The notes beneath the pieces were generated by a model that was not told where the DNA came from, did not search any database, and saw nothing but the letters and a program-made list of their open reading frames with translations. 23,098 bases of DNA from DASQDT01 sp036380435 (lineage in GTDB: Bacteria; Acidobacteriota; Blastocatellia; Pyrinomonadales; Pyrinomonadaceae). Position numbers and translations under genes: made by a program. Shown here piece after piece: positions 16,757-23,098 of this stretch (position 1 is the stretch's first letter; each line of letters begins with the position of its first letter). Location: assembly GCA_036380435.1 (NCBI GenBank), contig DASVES010000345.1, positions 1 to 23,098 on the forward strand, read 5' to 3'.

Positions 16757-17278
16757 TCAGACCAGCACCCGGTAATAGCCGTAGATAGTCTTCGCGGCAG
16801 CCTCCTGCGACGAATACTTAATCGGCTTGGTCAGGGAACGAATCATCTGCCCCGACGTGTTGCCGTCCACCGACCACAAAGTGTTCGAGCCGTAGTCTAC
16901 CCCGGTGACGATGAAGTGGTGATTCGACTTCGGGATCATCGCCACGTCGCCGGGCTGCATCCCCTGATTGCCGGGCACGTACTTGACCTGATTGGCGCCT
17001 TTGCCCACGATCTTCCCGCCCAGCAGCGTCCAGCGCACGTTCGCCCCCGCCTCCCGCAGGACATGGCAGGCGAAGATGCCGCACCAGTGCCTGACCGCGC
17101 CCCCGACGTAGGCGCCCGTGGACAGGGTCGTCAGGCTCTTCTGGGCCTCGTCGTAGGAAGGGGCCTGCTCGGCCTCCGCCACCTCGAAGAAGGAAATCAA
17201 CTCCTCGGGCCAGGGCTTGTACTCGCCCGGGTCGGCCCACCACTCCGCAAGGCGGAGAATGTCGTCGCGAATCGGCAT
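16757..17278 (-). CDS. CHAP-like cysteine hydrolase (putative endolysin/amidase)
   Basis: A 173-residue protein with a papain-like CHAP/NlpC-type pattern. The nucleophile is C66 in R-H-W-C-G-I-F-A-C-H-V, the base H121 in S-N-H-H-F-I-V-T-G, and polar partners D138/N140 lie in W-S-V-D-G-N-T. A P-G-D-V-A-M-I turn precedes the His, as in CHAP domains. Such domains cut peptide cross-links or the amide bond of peptidoglycan. There is no signal peptide, so export would need a holin-like pore, cell lysis or a secretion machine. GAGGGAG before the ATG supports the start. It lies in a same-strand cassette between a zinc-ribbon gene and a two-TM mini-protein. The fold is likely; the exact bond cleaved is unknown. 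Confidence 0.75.
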   Translation of the reverse strand: MPIRDDILRLAEWWADPGEYKPWPEELISFFEVAEAEQAPSYDEAQKSLTTLSTGAYVGGAVRHWCGIFACHVLREAGANVRWTLLGGKIVGKGANQVKYVPGNQGMQPGDVAMIPKSNHHFIVTGVDYGSNTLWSVDGNTSGQMIRSLTKPIKYSSQEAAAKTIYGYYRVLV

Positions 17279-17333
17279 CAGTCACTCCCTCCTCACATTG
17301 CTTACGCGGCTCCGCTTCGGGCCTTTCGCACTC

Positions 17334-17489
17334 TCACCTCCGCTCGCCGCGCTGCTCACGCTTGGCCTGCCGACACTCCTTGCACCGCTTCGGCGGCGTG
17401 AAGCCCTTCTCGTTGAAAAACTTCTGCTCCTCGGCGCTGAAGGCGAACTCCCGCCCGCAGTCGGCGCACGTCAATCGCTGCTCGCTCAT
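17334..17489 (-). CDS. 51-residue zinc-ribbon protein
   Basis: The ATG ending at 17489 gives 51 codons up to TGA at 17334-17336. Two Cys pairs are visible, C-A-D-C (8-11) and C-K-E-C (36-39), about 25 residues apart. Between them lies F-A-F-S-A-E-E-Q-K-F-F-N-E-K-G-F, typical of the small 'probable zinc-ribbon' family (zf-trcl type). The C-terminus is Lys/Arg-rich. Its start overlaps the stop of the preceding gene as ATGA, so translation is probably coupled. Function of the family is not established; nucleic-acid or protein binding is plausible. Confidence 0.8.
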   Translation of the reverse strand: MSEQRLTCADCGREFAFSAEEQKFFNEKGFTPPKRCKECRQAKREQRGERR

Positions 17490-17830
17490 TTCTTACCGCC
17501 TTTCCTCACGAATCGCACTGTGGGAGTTTTGGGCGCTTCCGCCGCCGCCTCCCGCTTCGCCCCGGCCTTCTTTTCGCCAGCCCGCTCGGCGGGTGGTGCG
17601 GGGGCCCCGTTGCCGCTCGCCGCGATGAATTTATTACAAGCCGCGAGGCCGGCGTTGACGACCCTCAACTTGCTCATCGCCGAGTAGTGCAAGTCGTCAG
17701 CCTTCTGCCACCAGCCCGGCTGCGTAACGTGCTTCGCATAGTCGTCTAACAGGGCGGCAAATTCCCGCGCCGCTCGCGCCGTCTTTCGGGCTTCATCGGC
17801 CGCGCTCTGCAATGTCTCTTTTTCCGTCAC
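17486..17830 (-). CDS. Ala/Lys-rich helical hypothetical protein
   Basis: A 114-residue protein read from a GTG ending at 17830, directly abutting the TAA of the HTH gene, with AAAGG nine bases upstream. Residues 1-65 are strongly helical (M-T-E-K-E-T-L-Q-S-A-A-D-E-A-R-K at the start) and may form a coiled coil. Residues 70-114 are low-complexity Ala, Lys and Pro ending in a basic tail. I do not recognise the family. It is the second gene of the five-gene cassette and overlaps the zinc-ribbon start by four bases. Confidence 0.65.
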   Translation of the reverse strand: MTEKETLQSAADEARKTARAAREFAALLDDYAKHVTQPGWWQKADDLHYSAMSKLRVVNAGLAACNKFIAASGNGAPAPPAERAGEKKAGAKREAAAEAPKTPTVRFVRKGGKK

Positions 17831-18127
17831 TTACTTGCCTTTCTTCTTCGCTGACTTCTTTGCCGGAGCAAGTTTGCCGCCCTCGCCTTCCCACCGCGCA
17901 AGGGCTTTCCGCTTCAAGGCTTCCCGGCTGGCCTTCTTTTGGCCGTTATCGCTCGGCGGCCTGCCGGGCTTGCCGTACACTTTTACGCCCTCCAACGCGG
18001 TCTCGTCGATCACGTAGCCCCCGCCGACGTATTGCGCGGCGAGCTTGCCCTCGTCAATCAATTGACGCACGCGCCGCCCGCTCACACCCAAACGCTCCGC
18101 GGCCTCGTCTGTACTTATCAACTTCAT
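17831..18127 (-). CDS. MerR/excisionase-type helix-turn-helix protein
   Basis: A 98-residue protein. Residues 1-45 form a HTH_17-like domain (S-T-D-E-A-A-E-R-L-G-V-S-G-R-R-V-R-Q-L-I, then a G-G-G-Y-V-I wing), the form found in phage and plasmid excisionases and small MerR-like regulators. The rest is Lys-rich, ending A-K-K-S-A-K-K-K-G-K, suited to binding DNA. It is the first well-supported gene of the cassette reaching to 16541 and is a candidate regulator of it. A sigma70-type promoter ends eight bases before the ATG, so the transcript is predicted to be almost leaderless. No integrase lies nearby, so excision itself is not supported. Confidence 0.78.
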   Translation of the reverse strand: MKLISTDEAAERLGVSGRRVRQLIDEGKLAAQYVGGGYVIDETALEGVKVYGKPGRPPSDNGQKKASREALKRKALARWEGEGGKLAPAKKSAKKKGK

Positions 18128-18369
18128 GGCCGCGGATTATGGCACTGAAAATAAACTTCCGCAACCGGAAACACTCTCTTACCCCAATCTTCCACCCGAG
18201 GTAAATTTTTCACGTCGGAAAGATGAGAAGCAGGGGGCAAGGCACTGAGCACGTCACGCAACGGGAATCCGCGAGGCTCGCCTTTAAAATTGAACGGGGA
18301 CGACCTGTAAAACTTGTCGTCGCGTGTCGAGTTAAAACTGTGCGCGTCGTCCTTATCAGTGCGGCCCAC
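18124..18369 (-). CDS. Doubtful 81-codon ORF upstream of the HTH gene
   Basis: A GTG ending at 18369 opens 81 codons (M-G-R-T-D-K-D-D-A-H at the start) whose TGA overlaps the HTH start as ATGA. The composition is protein-like and free of long repeats, and the overlap is of the type seen inside operons. Against it, I see no ribosome-binding site or recognisable domain, the AT content is higher than in neighbouring genes, and a good promoter for the HTH gene lies within its 3' end. The remaining 18165-18397 stretch holds nothing else I can support. Confidence 0.3.
   Translation of the reverse strand: MGRTDKDDAHSFNSTRDDKFYRSSPFNFKGEPRGFPLRDVLSALPPASHLSDVKNLPRVEDWGKRVFPVAEVYFQCHNPRP
18136..18164 (-). 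promoter_or_regulatory. Sigma70-type promoter giving a nearly leaderless mRNA
   Basis: On the minus strand TTGCGG (18159-18164) and CATAAT (18136-18141) are separated by exactly 17 bases. Only eight bases lie between the -10 and the ATG ending at 18127, so transcription should begin one or two bases before or at the start codon. Confidence 0.55.
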
Positions 18370-18397
18370 GCCGAACTCGCGTGGAGTCAGCGCACGT

Positions 18398-18427
18398 TTG
18401 ACAATCGGAGAGCCGGTCGGCTATAAA
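18398..18427 (+). promoter_or_regulatory. his operon promoter
   Basis: TTGACA at 18398-18403 is a perfect -35. After 17 or 18 bases comes CTATAA/TATAAA at 18421-18427. Transcription is expected near 18433-18436, about 25 bases before the leader-peptide ATG. This is the best consensus match in the window, as expected where control is exerted by attenuation after initiation. Confidence 0.75.
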
Positions 18428-18459
18428 GGCCACTCGCAGACAAGAGACGAAATATAGTT

Positions 18460-18573
18460 ATGAATTCCCAGAGAATGCATCACGTCAACGGCACGCACCA
18501 CCATACCCATCACGGGCATGGCGGCGGCGCGTTGGCGACTGCGTTCTTCGGCGAAGAACATTTGCGAGACTAG
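18460..18573 (+). CDS. hisL: Histidine leader peptide (HisL-like)
   Basis: The ATG at 18460 opens 37 codons ending at TAG (18571-18573). Nine codons are His: 7, 8, 13, 14, 15, 17, 18, 20 and 34. The core reads G-T-H-H-H-T-H-H-G-H and is followed by three Gly codons. So many His codons in a short ORF between a strong promoter and a terminator, directly before hisZGDCB, is the mark of a leader peptide whose translation senses charged tRNA-His. Codons 21-23 also carry the GGCGGCGG segment able to pair with the terminator. The ribosome-binding site is weak (GAGACGAA). The sequence differs from enterobacterial HisL apart from the His run, so I base the name on architecture. Confidence 0.82.
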   Translation: MNSQRMHHVNGTHHHTHHGHGGGALATAFFGEEHLRD

Positions 18574-18612
18574 CGAAGGCTCGCAAAAACAGATCGCGAC
18601 AAACCCGCCGCC
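18520..18612 (+). promoter_or_regulatory. Candidate antiterminator pairing of the his attenuator
   Basis: GGCGGCGG at 18520-18527, inside codons 20-23 of the leader ORF, is the exact reverse complement of CCGCCGCC at 18605-18612, the 5' arm of the terminator. It is identical to GGCGGCGG at 18630-18637, the 3' arm. A ribosome stalled on the His codons just upstream would leave this segment free to pair with the 5' arm and block termination. A ribosome that reads through would favour the local terminator hairpin. The pairings are seen in sequence; the mechanism is inferred from known his attenuators. Confidence 0.65.
18543..18587 (+). other. Two stem-loops within the his leader
   Basis: GTTCTTC (18543-18549) pairs with GAAGAAC (18553-18559) across a three-base loop. 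TTTGCGAG (18561-18568) pairs with CTCGCAAA (18580-18587) across an 11-base loop that contains the TAG stop of the leader ORF. Both lie between the antiterminator segment and the terminator and could bring them together or act as pause structures. Confidence 0.5.
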
Positions 18613-18648
18613 GGTGACTGAAGAAGTCCGGCGGCGGATTTTGTTTTG
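18605..18648 (+). terminator. Rho-independent terminator (his attenuator)
   Basis: CCGCCGCCGG (18605-18614) and CCGGCGGCGG (18628-18637) form a perfect 10-bp GC stem with a 13-base loop, followed by ATTTTGTTTTG (18638-18648). It lies 31 bases after the leader-peptide stop and 75 bases before the hisZ start, with no gene ending just upstream apart from the leader, which fits an attenuator. Confidence 0.85.
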
Positions 18649-18723
18649 GGCGAAGGGCAAAAGGGCGAACCCCTATGACCGATGATGCGACCGATGCGGC
18701 CGACAGGGCGGCGATGGCGATTT

Positions 18724-19860
18724 ATGTCTGAATCACTTTCCAAAGTTCCGGGCGGCATGCGCTACTACTTCGGCGCGGAGGCGCGTCTGCGCCGTCACGT
18801 CGAAGACACCGCGATGTCTGTCTTCGACGGATGGTCTTACGAGGAAATCACCACGCCTTCCGTTGACTACTACGCCCTGTTCGAGTTCGGTATGGGGCAC
18901 GAGGAAGCCCGGCGGGCCTTCAGGTTTACGGACACCGACGGGAGGATGCTCGCGCTCAGGCCGGACGTGACCTCGTCGGTCGCGCGCGCCGCGGCCACGC
19001 TCCTCGCGCGCCGTGAGCGCCCCTTGCGCCTCTGCTACACCGGACAGGTGTTCCGGCAGCAGTCGCCCTCACACGCGCATTGGAGACGCGAGTCAGAGCA
19101 ACTTGGCTGTGAGCACATCGGCTCCCGGCAGGGCGCGGCCGATGTCGAGATACTCGCCGTCGCGGCCGAACTCCTCGGGCGTTTGGGACTCGACGGCCGC
19201 TTCTCCATCACGCTCAACGATGTCGGCGTGTTCAACGGCGTCGCCGAACGCCTCGCCCTCGACCCCGAAGCGCGCGACCGGATGCGCCGCCTCATCGACA
19301 TCCGCGACGCGGCGGAACTGCGCCGTTTCCTTGCCCCCTTCACGCGCGAGGAAGAGGCCCGCGCCTTCGCGCGACTGGTGGAACTCCCCGGCAAGTCGGA
19401 GTTACTGACAGAGGCGCGGAGATTGATAAAAAACACGCGCTCGGCTGAGGCGCTTGAGCGCCTTGAATACTTGTGGCACGTCGTCGAGGCGCTTGGTCTG
19501 TCGGATAAGTTCGAGGTCGATCTCGGCGATTTGTCGGGACTCGATTATTACACGGGCCTCACGTTCAAAATTTACGTCGAGGGCGTCGGCACGCGGGCCG
19601 GGGGCGGCGGGCGCTACGACCAACTGACTGCCAATTTCGGGCGGCCGGAACCGGCGGTCGGATTCGTGCTCGATCTGGACGCCATCACCGGCGCCCTCTC
19701 GCAAACGGCCGCTCTCGCCCCGGCGTCAGAGCCGGAGCGCAGGGCCGAGCGATTGGCGGGAGACGACGCCGGCGCACTTTTCCTCCGGGCGCTTGAGCGT
19801 CGCGCGGGCGGCGGGCGCGTCATCCTCGACGCGGGGGAGGCTGAGCGATGCAGGAGTTGA
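18724..19860 (+). CDS. hisZ: ATP phosphoribosyltransferase regulatory subunit HisZ
   Basis: A 378-residue paralogue of histidyl-tRNA synthetase that lacks the C-terminal anticodon-binding domain. Class II synthetase motifs are visible: K-V-P-G-G-M-R-Y-Y-F near the start, L-C-Y-T-G-Q-V-F-R-Q-Q (about 103-113), then G-L-D-Y-Y-T-G-L-T-F and a later G-G-G-G-R-Y-D. HisZ forms a hetero-octamer with short HisG and is needed for its activity and histidine feedback. A short hisG follows at once, which supports HisZ over HisS. I start at ATG 18724 (M-S-E-S-L-S-K); an in-frame ATG at 18682 would add 14 Arg-rich residues with no family match. It overlaps hisG by 13 bases. Confidence 0.88.
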   Translation: MSESLSKVPGGMRYYFGAEARLRRHVEDTAMSVFDGWSYEEITTPSVDYYALFEFGMGHEEARRAFRFTDTDGRMLALRPDVTSSVARAAATLLARRERPLRLCYTGQVFRQQSPSHAHWRRESEQLGCEHIGSRQGAADVEILAVAAELLGRLGLDGRFSITLNDVGVFNGVAERLALDPEARDRMRRLIDIRDAAELRRFLAPFTREEEARAFARLVELPGKSELLTEARRLIKNTRSAEALERLEYLWHVVEALGLSDKFEVDLGDLSGLDYYTGLTFKIYVEGVGTRAGGGGRYDQLTANFGRPEPAVGFVLDLDAITGALSQTAALAPASEPERRAERLAGDDAGALFLRALERRAGGGRVILDAGEAERCRS

Positions 19861-20486
19861 CCATCGCCATCCCTAAAGGCCGGCTCCAGGCCCCGACCCT
19901 CGAACGGCTCGGGCGTGTCGGCATCGACGCGCCTGACGAGGCGCTCACGTCTCGTCGTCTGTGGGTGAAAGACACGCGTGAACGCTATCGCTTCATCTTC
20001 GTCAAACCCGTTGACGTGCCCGTCTACGTCGAGCACGGCATCGCGGACTGCGGCGTGGTCGGGCGCGACGTGCTCCTCGAATCCGAAGCCGACCTCCTGC
20101 AACCGCTCGATCTTAAAATCGGGCGCTGCCGCGTCGTCGTCGCCTCTCACAAGCCGGAACTACTCTCGAACGGCTTCGGCATGATGAGAGTGGCGACGAA
20201 GTACCCGCGCATCGCCGCCGAGTATTTCGGGTCGCGCGGCATCCCCGTGGAGATCATCGAGCTGGCCGGGTCGGTCGAGCTGGCGCCCGTGCTCGGCCTG
20301 AGCGACTGCATCGTTGACCTTGTGGAGACCGGCAGGACGCTCGACGAGAACGGCCTCCGCGTGGTCGCGTTGGTGGCCGAGTGCACGGCGCGGCTCGTCG
20401 TCAATCGCGCAAGCTTTCAGTTGAAGGCCGGGGCGGTCAGTCAACTCATCAGGGCGCTCGGCGAGAGCGCGGAGGCCGAAAGGTAA
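19848..20486 (+). CDS. hisG: ATP phosphoribosyltransferase, short form HisG
   Basis: A 212-residue catalytic subunit for the first step of histidine synthesis, ATP plus PRPP to phosphoribosyl-ATP. The N-terminus T-I-A-I-P-K-G-R-L and the PRPP loop D-L-V-E-T-G-R-T-L-D-E-N-G-L at 157-170 are typical. It lacks the roughly 80-residue regulatory domain of long HisG, consistent with HisZ upstream. Its ATG lies inside the end of hisZ (13-base overlap), indicating coupled translation. Confidence 0.95.
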   Translation: MQELTIAIPKGRLQAPTLERLGRVGIDAPDEALTSRRLWVKDTRERYRFIFVKPVDVPVYVEHGIADCGVVGRDVLLESEADLLQPLDLKIGRCRVVVASHKPELLSNGFGMMRVATKYPRIAAEYFGSRGIPVEIIELAGSVELAPVLGLSDCIVDLVETGRTLDENGLRVVALVAECTARLVVNRASFQLKAGAVSQLIRALGESAEAER

Positions 20487-21818
20487 GTGCGAGAACGGGT
20501 GAAAGGTTTGATCGAGATAGTCGCCCGCGAAGACGTGGAAGCGCGCGCTCGTGTGCTCCGGCGAATCATGGGCCGGAGCATCGCGCTCGACGCCGACGTG
20601 TTGGAGCGCGTGGCGAAGATCGTGGCGGACGTGCGCCGGCGGGGCGACGCGGCGCTCGTTGACTACGCACGGCAGTTTGACGGCGTCGCGCTCAACCCCG
20701 CCGAGCTGCGGGTTGACGAGGAGAGCTTGCGCCGCACGGCCGCGCGAGTGGAGGCGGACGTTCTCGCGGCGCTGCGCGAGAGCATCAGGAGTGTTCGCGC
20801 CTTCCACGAGTTCGAGCGACAGGACTCGTGGGAAGTGGAAGCGGGGCGCGGCGTCCGTCTCGGCCAGCGCGTCACGCCCGTCGGCCGCGCGGGACTGTAC
20901 GTCCCCGGAGGGACGGCCAGCTATCCATCTTCCGTGGTGATGAACGTCGTGCCGGCGCAGGTCGCGGGGGTCGGCCGCATCGTCGTCGCGACCCCGCCGC
21001 GCACCCTTCACGAAAACCCGTCGGTGGCGGCGGCGCTCGTCGAGCTGGGCGTCACGGAGGTCTACGCTGTCGGCGGCGCGCAGTCCGTCGCCGCGCTTGC
21101 CTTCGGGACGGAGACGGTGCCGCGCGTGGATGTCATCACGGGGCCGGGCAACAAGTACGTCGCGGCGGCGAAGAAGCTCGTCTTCGGGGCGGTCGGCATT
21201 GATTCTATTGCCGGGCCGAGCGAGGTGGTCATCGTCGCCGACGAGACGGCGCGCGCTGACTTCGTCGCCGCAGACTTGCTCGCGCAGGCGGAGCACGGCG
21301 ACGACGCCTCGGCCGTGCTGATCACGACCAGCGCCGCCCTCGCTGAAGGAACGTCCTTTGAGCTTGTGCGACAGGCGCGAGACCTGCCGCGCCGCTCGAT
21401 AGTCGAGCGGTCTCTCGCGCAGTACGGGGCGATCATCATTGTCGGGAACGTGAAGGAAGCCTGCGAGCTGGTCAACGAGCTGGCCCCAGAGCACCTTGAG
21501 GTTATCGCGCGCGAGGAAGAGCGGATAGTCAAAGGGGTGCGGAGCGCCGGGGCGATCTTCTGCGGCGCGCACGCGCCGGAGGCGGTAGGCGATTATCTAG
21601 CGGGGCCGAATCACGTGCTGCCGACGGGCGGGGCCGCGCGGTTCTCGTCCGCGCTGGGCGTCCACAACTTCATCAAGAGAACCAGCATCATCAGGTACAC
21701 GCCCGCGGAGCTTGAGCGAACCGCGCCGATGATCGCGGCGCTGGCAGGGGCCGAGGGTTTAGAGGCCCACGCGCGCTCGGCCATGATTCGTCTGAAGGGA
21801 GGTGGGCAAGATGCGTAG
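20487..21818 (+). CDS. hisD: Histidinol dehydrogenase HisD
   Basis: A 443-residue zinc enzyme that oxidises histidinol to histidine with two NAD+ in the last steps of the pathway. Zinc ligands Q267 and H270 (A-Q-A-E-H-G-D-D), D369 (G-D-Y-L-A-G-P-N-H) and H428 (E-G-L-E-A-H) are present, and catalytic E335/H336 lie in L-A-P-E-H-L-E. It begins with a GTG directly after the hisG TAA, with AAAGG four bases upstream; a second GTG at 20499 is an alternative start. Its end overlaps the hisC start. Confidence 0.95.
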   Translation: MRERVKGLIEIVAREDVEARARVLRRIMGRSIALDADVLERVAKIVADVRRRGDAALVDYARQFDGVALNPAELRVDEESLRRTAARVEADVLAALRESIRSVRAFHEFERQDSWEVEAGRGVRLGQRVTPVGRAGLYVPGGTASYPSSVVMNVVPAQVAGVGRIVVATPPRTLHENPSVAAALVELGVTEVYAVGGAQSVAALAFGTETVPRVDVITGPGNKYVAAAKKLVFGAVGIDSIAGPSEVVIVADETARADFVAADLLAQAEHGDDASAVLITTSAALAEGTSFELVRQARDLPRRSIVERSLAQYGAIIIVGNVKEACELVNELAPEHLEVIAREEERIVKGVRSAGAIFCGAHAPEAVGDYLAGPNHVLPTGGAARFSSALGVHNFIKRTSIIRYTPAELERTAPMIAALAGAEGLEAHARSAMIRLKGGGQDA

Positions 21819-22881
21819 TCCGTCGGAGAGCGTCAAGGCGCGCGTGCGCGAGCTGCGCCCCTACGCGCTCAGCCCCGAGAGGGCGCGGGTCAAGCTCAAT
21901 CAGAACGAGAACCCGTGGGACGCAGCCGACGCCATCAAGCGCGAGACGCTCGAACGCGTGCGCGAGCGCGCGTGGTCGCGCTACCCCGACTTCGTGCCCG
22001 CTGCACTACATGAGCGGCTCGCCGCCTTCACCGGCTGGCGGCCCGACGGCGTCATCGCCGGCAACGGATCGAACGAGCTGATTCAGGCTTTAATGATGGT
22101 GACTGTCGGCGAAGGCGCCCGCGTCCTTATCTCAGAGCCGACCTTCGCACTCTACCGCCAGATCGCCACCATCCTGGGCGGCGAAGTCAGAAGCCTCCCG
22201 CTCACGCCCGAGTTTGAATTTGACGCGGACGCTTTACTAACCGACGTTCGAGTCTCGCAACCCGCGCTCACGATCATCTGCTCGCCGAACAATCCGACCG
22301 GCTCCGTGATGGCGAACGACGATCTGGCCGCGCTGGCTGAAGCCTCGCGGGGCCTGCTCGTCATCGACGAAGCCTACTTTGAATTTGCGGAGGAGACGGC
22401 CGCGCCGCTCCTTGAGCAGTATCCGAACATCGTCATTCTTCGCACCTTCTCAAAGGCGTTGGCGATGGCCGCGCTGCGCGTCGGCTATCTGCTGGCCGCG
22501 CCGGAGCTGGCGCGCGAAGTGGCGAAGGCCGTCCTCCCTTACAACCTCAACGCCCTCTCGCAGACTGCCGCCGAGGTCGCCGTCGAAAGCTACGAGACGC
22601 AGTTCCAACCGCTGATCAAGAGAATCATCCGCGAGCGCGAAAGACTCTACGCGGAGATGTCGCGCGTGCCGGGTCTTGCGCCCGTCCGCTCGCGCGGCAA
22701 CTTTTTAATCGTGCGTTCCGCAATCGAGCCGCGCCGCATCTTCGACGAGCTTCTGGCGCGCGACATCCTCGTCCGTGACGTGAGCGGCTACCCGATGCTC
22801 AAAGATTATTTCCGCGTGAGCACGGGGACGCCCGCCGAGAACGACCTTCTCATCGCAGCTCTCCGGGAGATTTTCACATGA
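21811..22881 (+). CDS. hisC: Histidinol-phosphate aminotransferase HisC
   Basis: A 356-residue fold-type I PLP enzyme that transaminates imidazole-acetol phosphate with glutamate. Family marks are N-Q-N-E-N-P near 30-35, S-P-N-N-P-T-G at 158-164, D-E-A-Y at 186-189 and the PLP lysine K215 in R-T-F-S-K-A with R223 nearby. ATG 21811 is chosen over an in-frame GTG at 21802 because AAGGGAGG (21795-21802) is ideally spaced from it. It overlaps hisD by eight bases and hisB by four (ATGA). Confidence 0.93.
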   Translation: MRSPSESVKARVRELRPYALSPERARVKLNQNENPWDAADAIKRETLERVRERAWSRYPDFVPAALHERLAAFTGWRPDGVIAGNGSNELIQALMMVTVGEGARVLISEPTFALYRQIATILGGEVRSLPLTPEFEFDADALLTDVRVSQPALTIICSPNNPTGSVMANDDLAALAEASRGLLVIDEAYFEFAEETAAPLLEQYPNIVILRTFSKALAMAALRVGYLLAAPELAREVAKAVLPYNLNALSQTAAEVAVESYETQFQPLIKRIIRERERLYAEMSRVPGLAPVRSRGNFLIVRSAIEPRRIFDELLARDILVRDVSGYPMLKDYFRVSTGTPAENDLLIAALREIFT

Positions 22882-23098
22882 CGAGTAACTCACTCACCAC
22901 CGAGACGCGGACGGACGCGCCGCAGCAAACAACGGCGCGCTCCGCCACCGTCCGCCGGCAGACGAAGGAGACGGACGTCAGCGTCGCGCTCACGCTCGAC
23001 GGCGGCGGCAACGCGCGGGTCAACACCGGCGTCGCCTTTCTCGACCACATGCTCGAACTCTTCGCCCGTCACGCCCTCTTCGACCTCGCTGTTGAGTG
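22878..23098 (+). CDS. hisB: Imidazoleglycerol-phosphate dehydratase HisB (5' part)
   Basis: The frame opened by ATG 22878, overlapping the hisC TGA, runs to the window edge. After about 25 poorly conserved residues it shows V-R-R-Q-T-K-E-T-D-V-S-V, L-D-G-G-G and G-V-A-F-L-D-H-M-L-E-L-F-A-R-H, the N-terminal signature of IGP dehydratase with its first metal-binding His residues. There is no room for an N-terminal histidinol-phosphatase domain, so this is the monofunctional form. About 73 codons are visible; the rest lies outside. Confidence 0.9.
   Translation, partial: MTSNSLTTETRTDAPQQTTARSATVRRQTKETDVSVALTLDGGGNARVNTGVAFLDHMLELFARHALFDLAVE

Noticed and set aside
17831..18127. Excisionase-type HTH considered as evidence for an integrated element with attachment sites.
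   Set aside because: I found no integrase, no tRNA gene and no flanking direct repeat around 16500-18400, so only a cassette, not an integrated island, is supported.
18675..18731. An 18-codon frame (M-T-D-D-A-T-D at the start) overlapping the hisZ start in another frame, considered as a second leader ORF.
   Set aside because: No His codons, weak ribosome-binding site and composition expected by chance; the His-rich ORF upstream explains the regulation.

Overview
The window is GC-rich bacterial chromosome carrying mostly single-copy housekeeping and envelope genes, with many interspersed palindromic repeats. Three things together suggest an Acidobacteriota-like organism, perhaps Blastocatellia: two large secreted DUF3857/transglutaminase-fold proteins side by side, the style of the repeats (ACGGAT-, GTGATAA-, CCGCGAGCGG- and AGCCCCGGAGGGGC-type palindromes), and a his operon built on short HisG plus HisZ. 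This is inference; no rRNA or other phylogenetic marker is present. I found no tRNA, rRNA, CRISPR array or intact insertion sequence.

Layout. 1-3544 (+): a von Willebrand A protein coupled to a gene that lies off the window, a DinB-like protein, a collapsed class V aminotransferase pseudogene, and a secreted HExxH protein. 3578-6351 (-): a hybrid sensor histidine kinase and a ChrR-like zinc anti-sigma/cupin protein, separated by an ACGGAT palindrome. 6758-10953 (+): two secreted DUF3857 proteins. The second keeps a Cys-His-Asp transglutaminase triad; the first has lost all three residues. 11045-16307 (mostly -): a class IV aminotransferase, a YceI remnant, a nested palindrome, purL, and an exported TlpA-like/peroxiredoxin-like pair. 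16541-18127 (-): a compact five-gene cassette of MerR/excisionase-type HTH, Ala-rich helical protein, zinc ribbon, CHAP-like cysteine hydrolase and two-TM mini-protein, under a nearly leaderless promoter. 18398-23098 (+): hisZ-hisG-hisD-hisC-hisB, running off the window.

The most interesting element is the his leader at 18398-18650. A near-consensus sigma70-type promoter is followed by a 37-codon ORF with nine His codons, eight of them between codons 7 and 20. A perfect 10-bp GC terminator stem with a U-rich tail follows. A GGCGGCGG segment directly after the His run duplicates the 3' arm of the terminator, so it can pair with the 5' arm instead. This is the architecture of ribosome-mediated histidine attenuation, best known from Proteobacteria.

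Genome decay and repeat insertion are the second theme. There are two gene remnants (class V aminotransferase and YceI). In two genes (ChrR-like and TlpA-like) the last codons and the stop codon lie inside an interspersed palindrome.
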